This document shows positions 26,206 through 34,157 of a DNA stretch of 64,000 nt, in pieces. The DNA is from Ferdinandcohnia sp036962685 (lineage in GTDB: Bacteria > Bacillota > Bacilli > Bacillales > Bacillaceae_L). The DNA is taken from positions 29,103-93,102 of the forward strand of contig NZ_JBALOP010000039.1 of the NCBI RefSeq assembly GCF_036962685.1. Reading direction: 5' to 3'. The notes below the pieces were generated by a model. That model made no database searches and was not told the DNA's origin. It saw only the letters and a program-made list of their open reading frames with translations. How positions within the stretch are numbered: the stretch's first letter is position 1; every line of letters starts with the position of its first letter. The position numbers and the translations under genes were made by a program.

Positions 26206-26243
26206 TATTTTTAGCATCCTATATTAGAGAGTATAGGGTGCTT
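26204..26243 (-). terminator. Terminator of the XRE regulator gene
   Basis: AGCACCCTATA / TATAGGATGCT stem on the minus strand, overlapping the stop codon, followed by AAAAATAAAATAAG on that strand; the U-tract is weak, so moderate support. Confidence 0.5.
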
Positions 26244-26793
26244 TAATGAACAGATTATCCCCAATTACACGCTTTTTACCGTTAAATTCACCATTTAGAT
26301 CCTGACTTTCAATAAATTCCTTTGTTACGTTTACAAGCATTCGTTTATGCTGTAATTCTACAAGATAATAAGATGTCATATCATTGAATGAATCAGCCGC
26401 TGCAAGTACACCGGGTTGCACAATGAAATCGATTATTGATTCCCAACGGTTTAATTTTTTTCTTCTGACAAGAGGGCGGATTGCCGTTGCATGTGGGTAT
26501 TTTTCTCTGACCACTGCATCGTATTTTGATCTAGCCTTACCCGTTTTTTCGTATTGGGAAATATCAATTTTCTCCTTAATGATCTCTGTTGACAGAGTCC
26601 CATCCCCTAATAAGGAGTCGACACTAACACCAAAAAGTTTTGCGACGCTTTGCAGATTTTCAACATCGGGGGTACCTCTGCCACTTTCCCATTTTGAAAT
26701 CGCCTGTCTAGATACGCACAATTTTTCTGCCAATTGTTCTTGTGATAAGGAAGCATTTTTTCTCATCTGCTTCAATTTTTCTGCTAAAGTCAT
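26224..26793 (-). CDS. XRE-family transcription regulator
   Basis: 189 residues. N-terminal helix-turn-helix of the lambda-repressor/XRE type (residues ~5-60): LKQMRKNASLSQEQLAEKLCVSRQAISKWESGRGTPDVENLQSVAKLFGVSVDSLL-like. The C-terminal ~100 residues (from KARSKYDAVVREKYPHATAIRPL) have no recognised domain and may sense a ligand. SD GGAGGAACC before ATG 26793. Targets unknown. Confidence 0.9.
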   Translation of the reverse strand: MTLAEKLKQMRKNASLSQEQLAEKLCVSRQAISKWESGRGTPDVENLQSVAKLFGVSVDSLLGDGTLSTEIIKEKIDISQYEKTGKARSKYDAVVREKYPHATAIRPLVRRKKLNRWESIIDFIVQPGVLAAADSFNDMTSYYLVELQHKRMLVNVTKEFIESQDLNGEFNGKKRVIGDNLFIKAPYTL

Positions 26794-26827
26794 AAATCGG
26801 TTCCTCCATGTTAGATTGATAGGTTAA

Positions 26828-27058
26828 GCTTATCCTTTTGGGTATATTAAAAACAAGATATATATGTTTACACCTCTGCTACTTTGCGTAGCATTGTTGA
26901 TTTCATATGCAATAACACTAGATTTCAGAAGAAAGTAAAGTAAAATCATTTACACATGAGTTCAAGAAGATGGTGCCGCATTGGTTACATTTTCTTCTAT
27001 TTTTTTCTCGAAAAGCGCGATTTGTTGGAGTATAATATTATTTGTTAAAAATGTAGGT
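26828..27058. other. Intergenic region, no gene seen
   Basis: AT-rich, no coding frame of note. It must hold the promoter for the XRE gene (leftward) and perhaps part of the yeeI upstream region, but I cannot place boxes with confidence. Confidence 0.4.
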
Positions 27059-27215
27059 TGTCCCGCATTAACTGGAAGTAGGACCCCCACTTTAAGATTT
27101 TAGGGAAAGCCGAAGAAGTATAAGTGGGGGATCAACTGCCAGTAAAAGCCCGATTGGTTCAACTAACATTCAGTGGGGGATGAGGAAAACCCCCACTGAA
27201 TGAAGTTTCACTTTA
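27059..27215. repeat. Structured Bacillus-type intergenic repeat upstream of yeeI
   Basis: Two strong hairpins: CCCCCACTT / AAGTGGGGG (27084-27092 and 27122-27130) and a 13-bp perfect stem CATTCAGTGGGGG / CCCCCACTGAATG (27167-27179 and 27190-27202). Between them lies CAACTGCCAGTAAAAGCCC, and the element opens with TCCCGCATTAACTGG. I recognise closely similar blocks as dispersed repeats in Bacillus genomes (bcr-like). The strong pairing suggests a structured RNA or a folding mobile element. Confidence 0.65.
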
Positions 27216-27295
27216 TGGAACGATGGCATTTTGAAGTAGTCAAAACTTACATTATAATAGTATTAGATCTATATAGTTGAAAGTGAGTGTTCAAG

Positions 27296-28015
27296 ATGGG
27301 ACGTAAATGGAACAATATTAAGGAAAAGAAAGCTTCCAAGGATGCGAATACGAGTAGAATCTATGCAAAATTTGGACGTGAAATCTATGTAGCAGCTAAA
27401 CAAGGCGAGCCTGATCCTGAGTCAAATCAACATTTAAAAGTCGTTCTTGAGCGTGCAAAAACATACAGTGTCCCAAAAGCAATCATTGATCGCGCGATTG
27501 AAAAAGCAAAAGGCGGTTCAGAGGAAACCTATGATGAACTCCGCTATGAAGGCTTTGGACCAAACGGATCAATGGTCATTGTAGATGCTTTAACAAATAA
27601 CGTAAACCGTACAGCATCAGACGTACGTGCCGCTTTTGGTAAAAATGGCGGTAACATGGGTGTCAGCGGTTCTGTAGCGTATATGTTTGATGCGACAGCT
27701 GTTTTCGGTATTGAAGGAAAAACAGCAGATGAAGTGTTGGAACTGTTAATGGAAGCAGATGTAGATGTACGTGACATTCTTGAGGAAGACGATTCAGTCA
27801 TCGTGTATGCGGAGCCTGAACAATTCCACGCAGTCCAAGAAGCTTTTAAAAGCGCTGGAATTACTGAATTTACAGTAGCAGAATTAACCATGCTTGCCCA
27901 AAATGATGTAACCCTTCCAGACGATGCAAAAGAAAAATTCGAAAAAATGATCGACGCCTTAGAAGACCTAGAAGACGTGCGCCAGGTGTACCACAACGTC
28001 GACCTAGGCGAATAA
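27296..28015 (+). CDS. yeeI: YebC/PmpR-family protein YeeI
   Basis: 239 residues from ATG 27296, the same length as B. subtilis YeeI, to which it is very similar over its whole length (MGRKWNNIKEKKASKDANTS start, RYEGFGPNGSMVIVDALTNN, AQNDVTLPDDA, VYHNVDLGE end). An in-frame GTG at 27287 would add three residues. The YebC family includes transcription regulators and, by recent work, factors that help ribosomes through proline runs; the role of the YeeI branch is not settled. Single gene with its own terminator. Confidence 0.95.
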   Translation: MGRKWNNIKEKKASKDANTSRIYAKFGREIYVAAKQGEPDPESNQHLKVVLERAKTYSVPKAIIDRAIEKAKGGSEETYDELRYEGFGPNGSMVIVDALTNNVNRTASDVRAAFGKNGGNMGVSGSVAYMFDATAVFGIEGKTADEVLELLMEADVDVRDILEEDDSVIVYAEPEQFHAVQEAFKSAGITEFTVAELTMLAQNDVTLPDDAKEKFEKMIDALEDLEDVRQVYHNVDLGE

Positions 28016-28025
28016 TCAACAAACG

Positions 28026-28072
28026 CAGACCCTTGGGACAGGTCACTGTCCCATGTGAAGGTCTGTTTTTTT
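28026..28072 (+). terminator. yeeI terminator built on a REP-like hairpin
   Basis: Outer stem CAGACC / GGTCTG (28026-28031, 28060-28065) encloses TGGGACAG / CTGTCCCA (28034-28041, 28046-28053); followed by TTTTTTT. Confidence 0.85.
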
Positions 28073-28103
28073 ATGGGACAGAGGGACAGGTCCACTGTCC
28101 CAC
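28034..28103. repeat. REP-like GGGACAG hairpins, copy 2
   Basis: TGGGACAG-GTCA-CTGTCCCA followed by TGGGACAGAGGGACAGGTCC and ACTGTCCCA. Same core as the elements at 16216 and 48691. The first half is used as the yeeI terminator. Confidence 0.7.
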
Positions 28104-28200
28104 AACAAGTCTTTTCACAGAAAATTTTTTGAACATTGAAACTTTCCGGATATTTAAGCGTATTTCTTTAATATAGATTCCTTTAAAAGGGGGAAGAATT

Positions 28201-28587
28201 ATGTATCCAGGAGATGTAATGTTCAATGTTGTCCCAGTTCTTGTGATCATTGTTTTCATTATTGTGATTGGATTTTTTATTATTAATATGGGAAAGGGAA
28301 TCAGTCAGTGGAAGAAGAATGAAGATTCACCTAGACTAAGTGTTCCTGCACTTGTAAAAATAAAGCGCACTGACGTTAGTAGGCATACCCATCATCATAC
28401 AGAGCCACACCACCACGACCATGTTACATCGTCCACTAGCTACTATGTTACATTTGAATTTGAAAGTGGGGATCGGTCTGAGTTTAGGGTTTCTGGTAGT
28501 GAATATGGTCAGCTAGCTGAAGGGGACATGGGGAAACTAACATTTCAAGGAACACGATATTTAGGGTTTGAAAGAATGAGAGTTTAA
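28201..28587 (+). CDS. DUF2500 membrane protein
   Basis: 128 residues: one N-terminal helix (VVPVLVIIVFIIVIGFFIINMGKG), then the DUF2500 domain (VPALVKIKRTDVS, SYYVTFEFESGDRSEFRVSGSEYGQLAEGDMGKLTFQGTRYLGFER). A histidine-rich stretch (HTHHHTEPHHHDH, residues ~62-74) could bind metal. Function unknown. Start ATG 28201 behind AAGGGGGAAG. Confidence 0.85.
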   Translation: MYPGDVMFNVVPVLVIIVFIIVIGFFIINMGKGISQWKKNEDSPRLSVPALVKIKRTDVSRHTHHHTEPHHHDHVTSSTSYYVTFEFESGDRSEFRVSGSEYGQLAEGDMGKLTFQGTRYLGFERMRV

Positions 28588-28636
28588 AAGGGTTTTGTCG
28601 ACTTTTCTAGAATTATAAAATGGAGGGGGAGTAAAA

Positions 28637-30214
28637 ATGTCTTTAGATCAATTTTTAGAGGAACAAAATAATGCAATTCGAGAATTACATATGAATAGTG
28701 CAGAAGCTTCATGGATGGCAGCGACCACTGGGGACGAAGAGTGGAATGCGAAATCAGCAGAAGCGGACACTGCTTACAGCGTTTATTTTTCAGATGCGGA
28801 GCGCTTCGAACAGGTAAAAAGATACCTAGAGCAAACAGAGGACTCAATTCAAAAACGCCAGCTTAAACTTTTATATTCAACCATGCTTGAAAATCAACTT
28901 CCAGAAGACAAGCTGAAGGAAATGGTTCAGCTATCAACGGAATTAGTTGGTGTATTTAACACATTCCGCGCGACATTGAATGGAAAGCAAGTATCGGAAA
29001 ATGACGTGCGCCAAATTTTAATTAAAAGCAACGACCTTGAATTAAGGGAACAAGCGTGGCATGCAAGTAAGCAAATCGCAAAAGAAGTCGAGGAAAAATT
29101 ACTAACGCTCGTTAAAAAACGCAATGAAGCCGCACGTACACTAGGCTTCGAAAACTTCCATCAAATGAGCTTTGAATCACAGGAGCTTGACCGTGAAGAA
29201 ATCTTTTCGATTTTTACTAAGCTAAAGGAACTCTCCGATGAGCCATTCCGTCAGGTAAAACAGGAAATGGATGAAGAGCTTGCAGAACGCTTTGGTATTA
29301 AGGTAGAAGACCTTCGTCCATGGCATTATGCGGATCCATTTTTCCAAGAGGCACCGCCTTCGAAGGAATTGGACTTAGATCCATTTTATGATGGGAAAAA
29401 TCTGGAGGTATTATCAACACAGACCTTCGCGAAAATGGGGATGGATATTACAGATATGCTTCAAAAGAGCGATCTGTATCCAAGAGAGAAGAAAAACCAG
29501 CATGCCTTTTGTACCGATATTGATCGTGAGGGCGATGTGCGGGTATTAAGTAACAACTTGCCGTCCGATTACTGGTCAAACACAATGCTGCATGAATATG
29601 GGCATGCGGTGTATTTTAAATATATCGATCGCAGTCTACCGTTCTTATTACGCAGCCCAGCACATACTTTAACAACTGAGGCAATTGCGATGCTGTATGG
29701 TCGTTTCGGGAAAAATCCTGAATGGCTACACCAGTTTTTAGGATTGGATCAAAAGCAGGTTGACGAGTTGAAACCACTTATTGAAAAATCATTACGTAGA
29801 CAAATGCTGATTGCCGGTCGTTGGATTATGACATTTGTGTTCTTTGAACGGGAGCTTTACGAGAATCCAGACCAAGATTTAAACCGTTTATGGTGGAAGC
29901 TTGTTAATGAGATTCAATTTTTAACACCACCTGAAAATCAGGATTATCCGCATTGGGCTGCGAAGATTCACTTCACGTTGGTGCCAGTGTATTATCAAAA
30001 CTATTTACTCGGTGAGTTAACAACTTCACAGCTTCAGCGCTATATCGAGAAGAACATTTCAACTGATCTTTTCACAGAAAAAGTTGGAGAGTTTCTGTTA
30101 AATGATTTCTTTAAGCCGGGAGCGTTGTATAATTGGAATGAAAAAATTGAAAGAGCCACTGGTGAGAAGCTAAATCCACAGCATTTTGTCGATCAGTTTG
30201 TCGCGGTGAAATAA
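28637..30214 (+). CDS. M3-family zinc oligopeptidase
   Basis: 525 residues, mostly helical. Zinc site His319-Glu320-x-x-His323 (TMLHEYGHAVYFKYID), with the third ligand Glu in the following TLTTEAIAMLYGRF, as in the M3 (oligoendopeptidase F/ thimet) family. No signal, so it cuts short peptides in the cytoplasm. SD GGAGGGGGAG before ATG 28637; 49 bases after the DUF2500 gene, same strand. Terminator follows. Confidence 0.9.
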   Translation: MSLDQFLEEQNNAIRELHMNSAEASWMAATTGDEEWNAKSAEADTAYSVYFSDAERFEQVKRYLEQTEDSIQKRQLKLLYSTMLENQLPEDKLKEMVQLSTELVGVFNTFRATLNGKQVSENDVRQILIKSNDLELREQAWHASKQIAKEVEEKLLTLVKKRNEAARTLGFENFHQMSFESQELDREEIFSIFTKLKELSDEPFRQVKQEMDEELAERFGIKVEDLRPWHYADPFFQEAPPSKELDLDPFYDGKNLEVLSTQTFAKMGMDITDMLQKSDLYPREKKNQHAFCTDIDREGDVRVLSNNLPSDYWSNTMLHEYGHAVYFKYIDRSLPFLLRSPAHTLTTEAIAMLYGRFGKNPEWLHQFLGLDQKQVDELKPLIEKSLRRQMLIAGRWIMTFVFFERELYENPDQDLNRLWWKLVNEIQFLTPPENQDYPHWAAKIHFTLVPVYYQNYLLGELTTSQLQRYIEKNISTDLFTEKVGEFLLNDFFKPGALYNWNEKIERATGEKLNPQHFVDQFVAVK

Positions 30215-30225
30215 GATGAAAAGTC

Positions 30226-30260
30226 ATTCATTGGGGACCTCATCCCCAATGAATTTTTAT
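30226..30260 (+). terminator. Terminator after the M3 peptidase gene
   Basis: 11-bp stem TTCATTGGGGA / TCCCCAATGAA, CCTCA loop, then TTTTTATT. Confidence 0.9.
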
Positions 30261-30353
30261 TCAACGAAACGGTTTTCTACTTGCAGTTAATGACACATAT
30301 AGTGAATTAAAAACATATGCATTAATAACTAAGGTAGTTAGGGAGACTGTAAA

Positions 30354-30602
30354 GTGAGCGAAATTGATAAAAGAAACCGATTAAGTGAGGAGCCATTTAC
30401 TTATCAAATAACGAAAAAAGGAATGGTTATGGTCTATTATGATGGAAAACAAATTAAATTGATAAAGGACCGGGAAGCTTACCGTCTTATAGCAAAGATT
30501 AAAGAAGTTGAAGACGATAAAACAAAAGTACAGTTACTGCTAGCTAAAATTACGGGTAACTTTAAACGTGGAAATGAGAAGTTAGGTAAAAATAAAAAAT
30601 AA
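30354..30602 (+). CDS. Small conserved-looking hypothetical protein
   Basis: 82 residues, basic, no membrane segment: FTYQITKKGMVMVYYDGKQIKLIKDREAYRLIAKI followed by a charged helix and a Lys-rich tail. Starts GTG 30354. Looks like a short beta-hairpin plus helix; family not recognised. Own terminator. Confidence 0.65.
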   Translation: MSEIDKRNRLSEEPFTYQITKKGMVMVYYDGKQIKLIKDREAYRLIAKIKEVEDDKTKVQLLLAKITGNFKRGNEKLGKNKK

Positions 30603-30605
30603 ATT

Positions 30606-30634
30606 AAGCCTCGACTCGAGTTAAGGCTTTTTTT
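30606..30634 (+). terminator. Terminator after the small gene
   Basis: AAGCCT / AGGCTT stem with inner CTCGAG pairing, then a run of seven Ts. Confidence 0.75.
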
Positions 30635-30726
30635 GATTTAGAAGTGTAAAATGCTATTTCGTGAAAGATGGTAGTTATCGGCCTGTTAGGCTTTTCTCCA
30701 TGTTAAACTCAAAAAGGAGGGTGTAG

Positions 30727-30876
30727 ATGTTCTCTTTTTTTGGTGCGAAATGTGCGATTTGTAAAAGAAAAATTAAGCCTTTGCGAAAGTATGTCGATGA
30801 TAAAGGGGATACAATAAAGGTGTGCATTCCTTGCTCGGAATACGCAGAACGACGTGCATACAAAATCAGAAGGTAA
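30727..30876 (+). CDS. 49-residue zinc-ribbon-like protein
   Basis: ATG 30727 behind a full AAGGAGGGTG, stop 30874-30876. Sequence begins MFSFFGAKCAICKRKIKP and carries two Cys-x2-Cys knuckles (CAIC at residues 9-12, CIPC at 33-36) 20 residues apart, with a basic C-terminus (YAERRAYKIRR). This is the pattern of a four-cysteine zinc ribbon. Only 16 bases separate it from the excisionase-like gene, so the two are probably co-transcribed. Role unknown; nucleic-acid or protein binding is inference. Confidence 0.75.
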   Translation: MFSFFGAKCAICKRKIKPLRKYVDDKGDTIKVCIPCSEYAERRAYKIRR

Positions 30877-30892
30877 AAAAGGATGAAGTAGG

Positions 30893-31123
30893 TTGTATTT
30901 AACAGTAAAGGAAACAGCAGAATATTTGTCAATTCCAGAAGAATTAGTGAAAAAGCTTATTCAGGAAAAAAAGGTACGCGCACTTTTTGACGGGGAGCAG
31001 TACCTGTTGAATAAGGACCAATTCAATACTACGCTTGAACAGCTTGAAAAATACAAAAAGCTCTACGAAGAATGGCTGAGCGAACCAATCCCTGAGGATA
31101 TCGATGTGAAGGATGAGGATTGA
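30893..31123 (+). CDS. Excisionase/MerR-type helix-turn-helix protein
   Basis: 76 residues. Residues 1-45 (MYLTVKETAEYLSIPEELVKKLIQEKKVRALFDGEQYLLNKDQF) form the winged helix-turn-helix of the excisionase-like DNA-binding family; the rest is a helical tail ending in acidic residues. No integrase is near, so it is more likely a small chromosomal regulator than a phage excisionase. TTG start at 30893. Confidence 0.75.
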   Translation: MYLTVKETAEYLSIPEELVKKLIQEKKVRALFDGEQYLLNKDQFNTTLEQLEKYKKLYEEWLSEPIPEDIDVKDED

Positions 31124-31152
31124 AGCAGTATAAATTTACATAGGAGAATCAG

Positions 31153-31473
31153 ATGGCAATGGAACAATACATATACACACTAAAGTTGGTTCCGCGTTTA
31201 CTCGACGAACAAAATTGGAACGAAGGAGAAAACCAAATTATTAAGGAGCATTTCAATAAGCTGAAGGCGTTAATGGAAGAGAACACAGTTATTTTAGCGG
31301 GAAAAACACAAACGAATGATGAATCAACGTTTGGGATTGTCATTCTTCAGGCGGAATCTGAACAAGAAGCAAAGAAGCTAATGGAAAATGACCCTGCAGT
31401 CAAGGAAGGGATCATGACAGCACAGATTTATCCATATCGCATTGCATTATTTAATAATCGTTTTAATGGGTAA
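31153..31473 (+). CDS. YciI-family protein
   Basis: 106 residues with the ferredoxin-like YciI fold: YIYTLKLVPRLLD..., HFNKLKALMEENTVILAGKT, FGIVILQAESEQEAKKLMENDPAVKEGIMTAQIYPY. The conserved His (KEHFNKL) and Asp (NDPAV) of the family are present. Function of most YciI proteins unknown; some are dechlorinase-like enzymes. Starts ATG 31153, 29 bases after the HTH gene. Confidence 0.85.
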   Translation: MAMEQYIYTLKLVPRLLDEQNWNEGENQIIKEHFNKLKALMEENTVILAGKTQTNDESTFGIVILQAESEQEAKKLMENDPAVKEGIMTAQIYPYRIALFNNRFNG

Positions 31474-31502
31474 CCCCCGGTACACAATCCACCTAACAAC
31501 AA

Positions 31503-31526
31503 GAACCCATGAAAATTCATGGGTTC
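31503..31526. terminator. Bidirectional terminator between convergent genes
   Basis: 11-bp perfect stem GAACCCATGAA / TTCATGGGTTC with a 2-base gap. It serves the YciI gene and the leftward dehydrogenase gene; T-tracts are short. Confidence 0.7.
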
Positions 31527-31532
31527 CTATTA

Positions 31533-32489
31533 TTAATATCCCTTCTTATAATCCACCACATTTTTCAGCAGCACTCCGCCTTGGGCATAGCTCTTTAAAT
31601 TTGGGATTAAGATATCTTCAATGACACGCTTTGTGTAATGCTCAGTTGAACCAGATGTATGTGGCGTTACAATCACATTCTCAAACTCCCACAGCGGGCT
31701 GGTTTCAGCTAACGGTTCTTTCGTAAATACATCCAATCCAGCACCGGCAATTTCACCAGTCCTCAGTGACTCAATTAACTCATCCTCAACAACAATCTCA
31801 CCGCGTCCGATATTAATGAAAAATGCAGAAGGCTTCATTTGCTTAAATTCGTTTGCCCCAAATAAATGACGAGTTTCATTCGTTAACGGTAATGTCACAA
31901 CAACATAATCACATCTTGGCAGAACATCTGACAACTGGTCTGTGGTAAACATTTCATCGACGAAATCCTCTTCACGGCCAGAATGGCGAACGCCAAGAAC
32001 CTTCATTCCAAATGCTTTTGCAATCTTCGCCGTTTCCTTCCCGATGTGTCCCACGCCCATGATTCCAATCGTCTTTTCATGAATCTCAAGCTTCATGTCG
32101 GAATGATGCCATTTTTTCTCTTGTTGATTTCGTACATATGTATGAATTTTTCTCGTTAACCCGAGCATTAACGCAAAAATCGTTTCTGAAATCGGAAAAG
32201 CATGAACTCCATTTGCGCTTGTCAGAAGAATATTTTTCTTCTCCATTTCATCAAGAGGCATGCTGTTCACACCTGCACTCCAGCTTTGCAGCCAACGAAG
32301 CTTGGAATCAGCATGAACGCAATGCTCCGCGATCTCCTTTTTCCAACCAACAATCACTTCGGCATCTTGTAAATGCTCCAACCAAACAGAAGAATCTCGT
32401 CCGGCAACGATTTCCCAGTTAGGTACGATTGCTTTAATTTGTTCAAGATGAGCTTCCTCGATGTTTTGTGTAATAACTAGCTTTGACAT
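31533..32489 (-). CDS. D-2-hydroxyacid dehydrogenase family protein
   Basis: 318 residues from ATG 32489, which is 7 bases behind TTGGAGG. NAD-binding Rossmann motif GIMGVGHIGKETAKIAKAFG, the loop INIGRGEIVVEDEL with catalytic Arg, Glu in the DVFTKEPL segment, and catalytic His in VTPHTSGST. The family covers glyoxylate/hydroxypyruvate reductases, phosphoglycerate dehydrogenase and D-lactate dehydrogenase; the exact 2-keto acid is not clear. It is divergent from the island permease and more distant from the second dehydrogenase at 34158. Confidence 0.9.
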   Translation of the reverse strand: MSKLVITQNIEEAHLEQIKAIVPNWEIVAGRDSSVWLEHLQDAEVIVGWKKEIAEHCVHADSKLRWLQSWSAGVNSMPLDEMEKKNILLTSANGVHAFPISETIFALMLGLTRKIHTYVRNQQEKKWHHSDMKLEIHEKTIGIMGVGHIGKETAKIAKAFGMKVLGVRHSGREEDFVDEMFTTDQLSDVLPRCDYVVVTLPLTNETRHLFGANEFKQMKPSAFFINIGRGEIVVEDELIESLRTGEIAGAGLDVFTKEPLAETSPLWEFENVIVTPHTSGSTEHYTKRVIEDILIPNLKSYAQGGVLLKNVVDYKKGY

Positions 32490-32625
32490 GGTGTTCCTCC
32501 AATACCTGAATTTATCTAATTTTATAATAATATAGACTTGCATGCTTTACCAGTGGGACATGTAAGCTTGTTACATGTAGAAACGTATTATTGGGTAAAC
32601 CTTATATTTATATTTTGCAAAATTA

Positions 32626-32654
32626 TTGAAATTTTCCTAACACATAAATATAAT
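32626..32654 (+). promoter_or_regulatory. Promoter for the island permease leader
   Basis: TTGAAA (32626-32631), 17-base spacer, perfect TATAAT (32649-32654). Predicts a transcript start near 32661, so a leader of about 110 bases. Confidence 0.65.
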
Positions 32655-32660
32655 AAGTAT

Positions 32661-32751
32661 ATATTATTTGGGTGATTATTGGGAGGGCTCTAATAAAGCC
32701 TTGTCATATAGTAAAAACTCAGTTCCACACTAGGGGACTGAGTTTTTTTAG
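32661..32751 (+). promoter_or_regulatory. Attenuator-like leader upstream of the permease
   Basis: Between the promoter and the GTG start lies an intrinsic terminator: stem AACTCAGT-CC / GG-ACTGAGTT (32716-32744) followed by TTTTTTTAG. No gene on this strand ends upstream of it, so it must interrupt the permease transcript itself. A smaller hairpin GGCT-N7-AGCC (32687-32701) precedes it. This fits a riboswitch, T-box-less attenuator or protein-controlled antiterminator; I recognise no known aptamer. Confidence 0.55.
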
Positions 32752-32773
32752 TACCCAGGGAAAGGAGTAAAGT

Positions 32774-34144
32774 GTGCAAACGCCCATCCAAAAGCCAATT
32801 GGAAATCAGGGTTTGATTATCTGCCTTCTTGCTATCGGATATATCACACTTGAATTGTTTCCCGTAGGATCCGTCAAAGCGATCGTATCGATCATGATAA
32901 TTTCGGTCATCATCTGGGTCCTTCCGCGTATCCGGGGCTCCATCATGATCATTAGCCTCATTCTTTTGATCGTTGGTATCATTTTCATGGTTTTCTACGG
33001 TGCAACAGTTCATGAGTGGCTTGATGCTGCAAGAATCAATCTTACTCTAGTTGCTATTTTCCTGTTCACCCCACTTCTGGGGATTCCAGTGCGGACAGGA
33101 GGATATGTAAGTGCTCTTAAGCTGGTACTGTCTACACGAATGAACAATCCTAATTTTTTCTTTGCCGGTTCTAGCTTGCTTTCACACATCCTAGGTGTTG
33201 TCTTGAATATTGGTGCCATATCAATCATCCACGAGCTTACAAAAGCTTCAGATATTAAAAACAATAAGATGATTGCGGCATGCATAAACAGGGGGTTTAT
33301 TAGTACCATATTTTGGTCCCCGTATTTCTCTGCGATGGCTCTAATAACAAGTTCCCTTCCAGTAAAATGGGGCAATATTCTTTTTTATTCCCTTGGGCTT
33401 AGTGGCATCGCACTTATTGTGAGTTATTTATTTGAGAGACCCTATAAGTTGGAAAAAGGTCCAAAACCGAAACAACCCGAAGGCGATACATATGAATTGA
33501 AAAAGGCAAAAAGACAAGTAGCAGAACTATTGTTACTTCTCCTATTGATGATTTTAGGAGTCCTTTTCATGGAGAAATTGATCGAGTCTAGCATGACTTT
33601 TATCATATGTGTTTTTTCTGCTCTTTTTCCGCTCATCTGGTGTCTTCTAAAAAAAGAATGGAAAGAATACAAAGTTGAATTCAAGCAGCATGTTTTCACG
33701 GGGATCCCAAGGATGAAGAAAGAAATTGTCTTATTCCTTATTGCAGGATTTTTTAGCGGTGCTTTTGTTAAGACGGGCTTGAGTATTGAACTCGTGAATG
33801 GACTGAATGTTGTATTTGCCGGGTTTACGATTGGAATTGCGTATGCCATCGTTTTTTTAATAGTTCTTACATCTGTGATAGGGCTACATCCCATCGTCAC
33901 CGTTACGATTATCGTAACGAGCATTGATCCGACTAAGCTTGGCATCAGTTATGAGTTTTTTGCCATCCTGCTTCTTTCAGGGTGGGGGATTTCCAATACA
34001 GTAAGTCCTGCAACTGCAGTAAACAATCTTTTGTCGGGACTAATGAAAACTGACCTTTTCGAGGTTTCTGTTCGTTGGAATTTAAAATATTCAATCGTCA
34101 TGCTGATGATCATTCCGATTTATTTAAAATTTGCAGGGATTTAA
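32774..34144 (+). CDS. Polytopic permease of unknown substrate
   Basis: 456 residues with about 11-12 membrane helices and a basic cytoplasmic loop (PKPKQPEGDTYELKKAKRQ, residues ~228-246). Short helix-breaking motifs with Pro/Gly and Asn (LLGIPVRTGGYVSAL, LNIGAISIIHELT, WGISNTVSPATAVNNLLSG) resemble ion-transporter-superfamily carriers for anions or organic acids. I cannot name the family. GTG start behind GGAAAGGAG. Followed 13 bases later by a hydroxyacid dehydrogenase gene, which suggests uptake of a hydroxy or keto acid. Confidence 0.7.
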   Translation: MQTPIQKPIGNQGLIICLLAIGYITLELFPVGSVKAIVSIMIISVIIWVLPRIRGSIMIISLILLIVGIIFMVFYGATVHEWLDAARINLTLVAIFLFTPLLGIPVRTGGYVSALKLVLSTRMNNPNFFFAGSSLLSHILGVVLNIGAISIIHELTKASDIKNNKMIAACINRGFISTIFWSPYFSAMALITSSLPVKWGNILFYSLGLSGIALIVSYLFERPYKLEKGPKPKQPEGDTYELKKAKRQVAELLLLLLLMILGVLFMEKLIESSMTFIICVFSALFPLIWCLLKKEWKEYKVEFKQHVFTGIPRMKKEIVLFLIAGFFSGAFVKTGLSIELVNGLNVVFAGFTIGIAYAIVFLIVLTSVIGLHPIVTVTIIVTSIDPTKLGISYEFFAILLLSGWGISNTVSPATAVNNLLSGLMKTDLFEVSVRWNLKYSIVMLMIIPIYLKFAGI

Positions 34145-34157
34145 AGGAGGAATTATT

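Noticed and set aside
30893..31123. Remnant of an integrated phage or plasmid (excisionase)
   Set aside because: No integrase, attachment-site repeat or phage genes are near; such HTH proteins also occur as chromosomal regulators.
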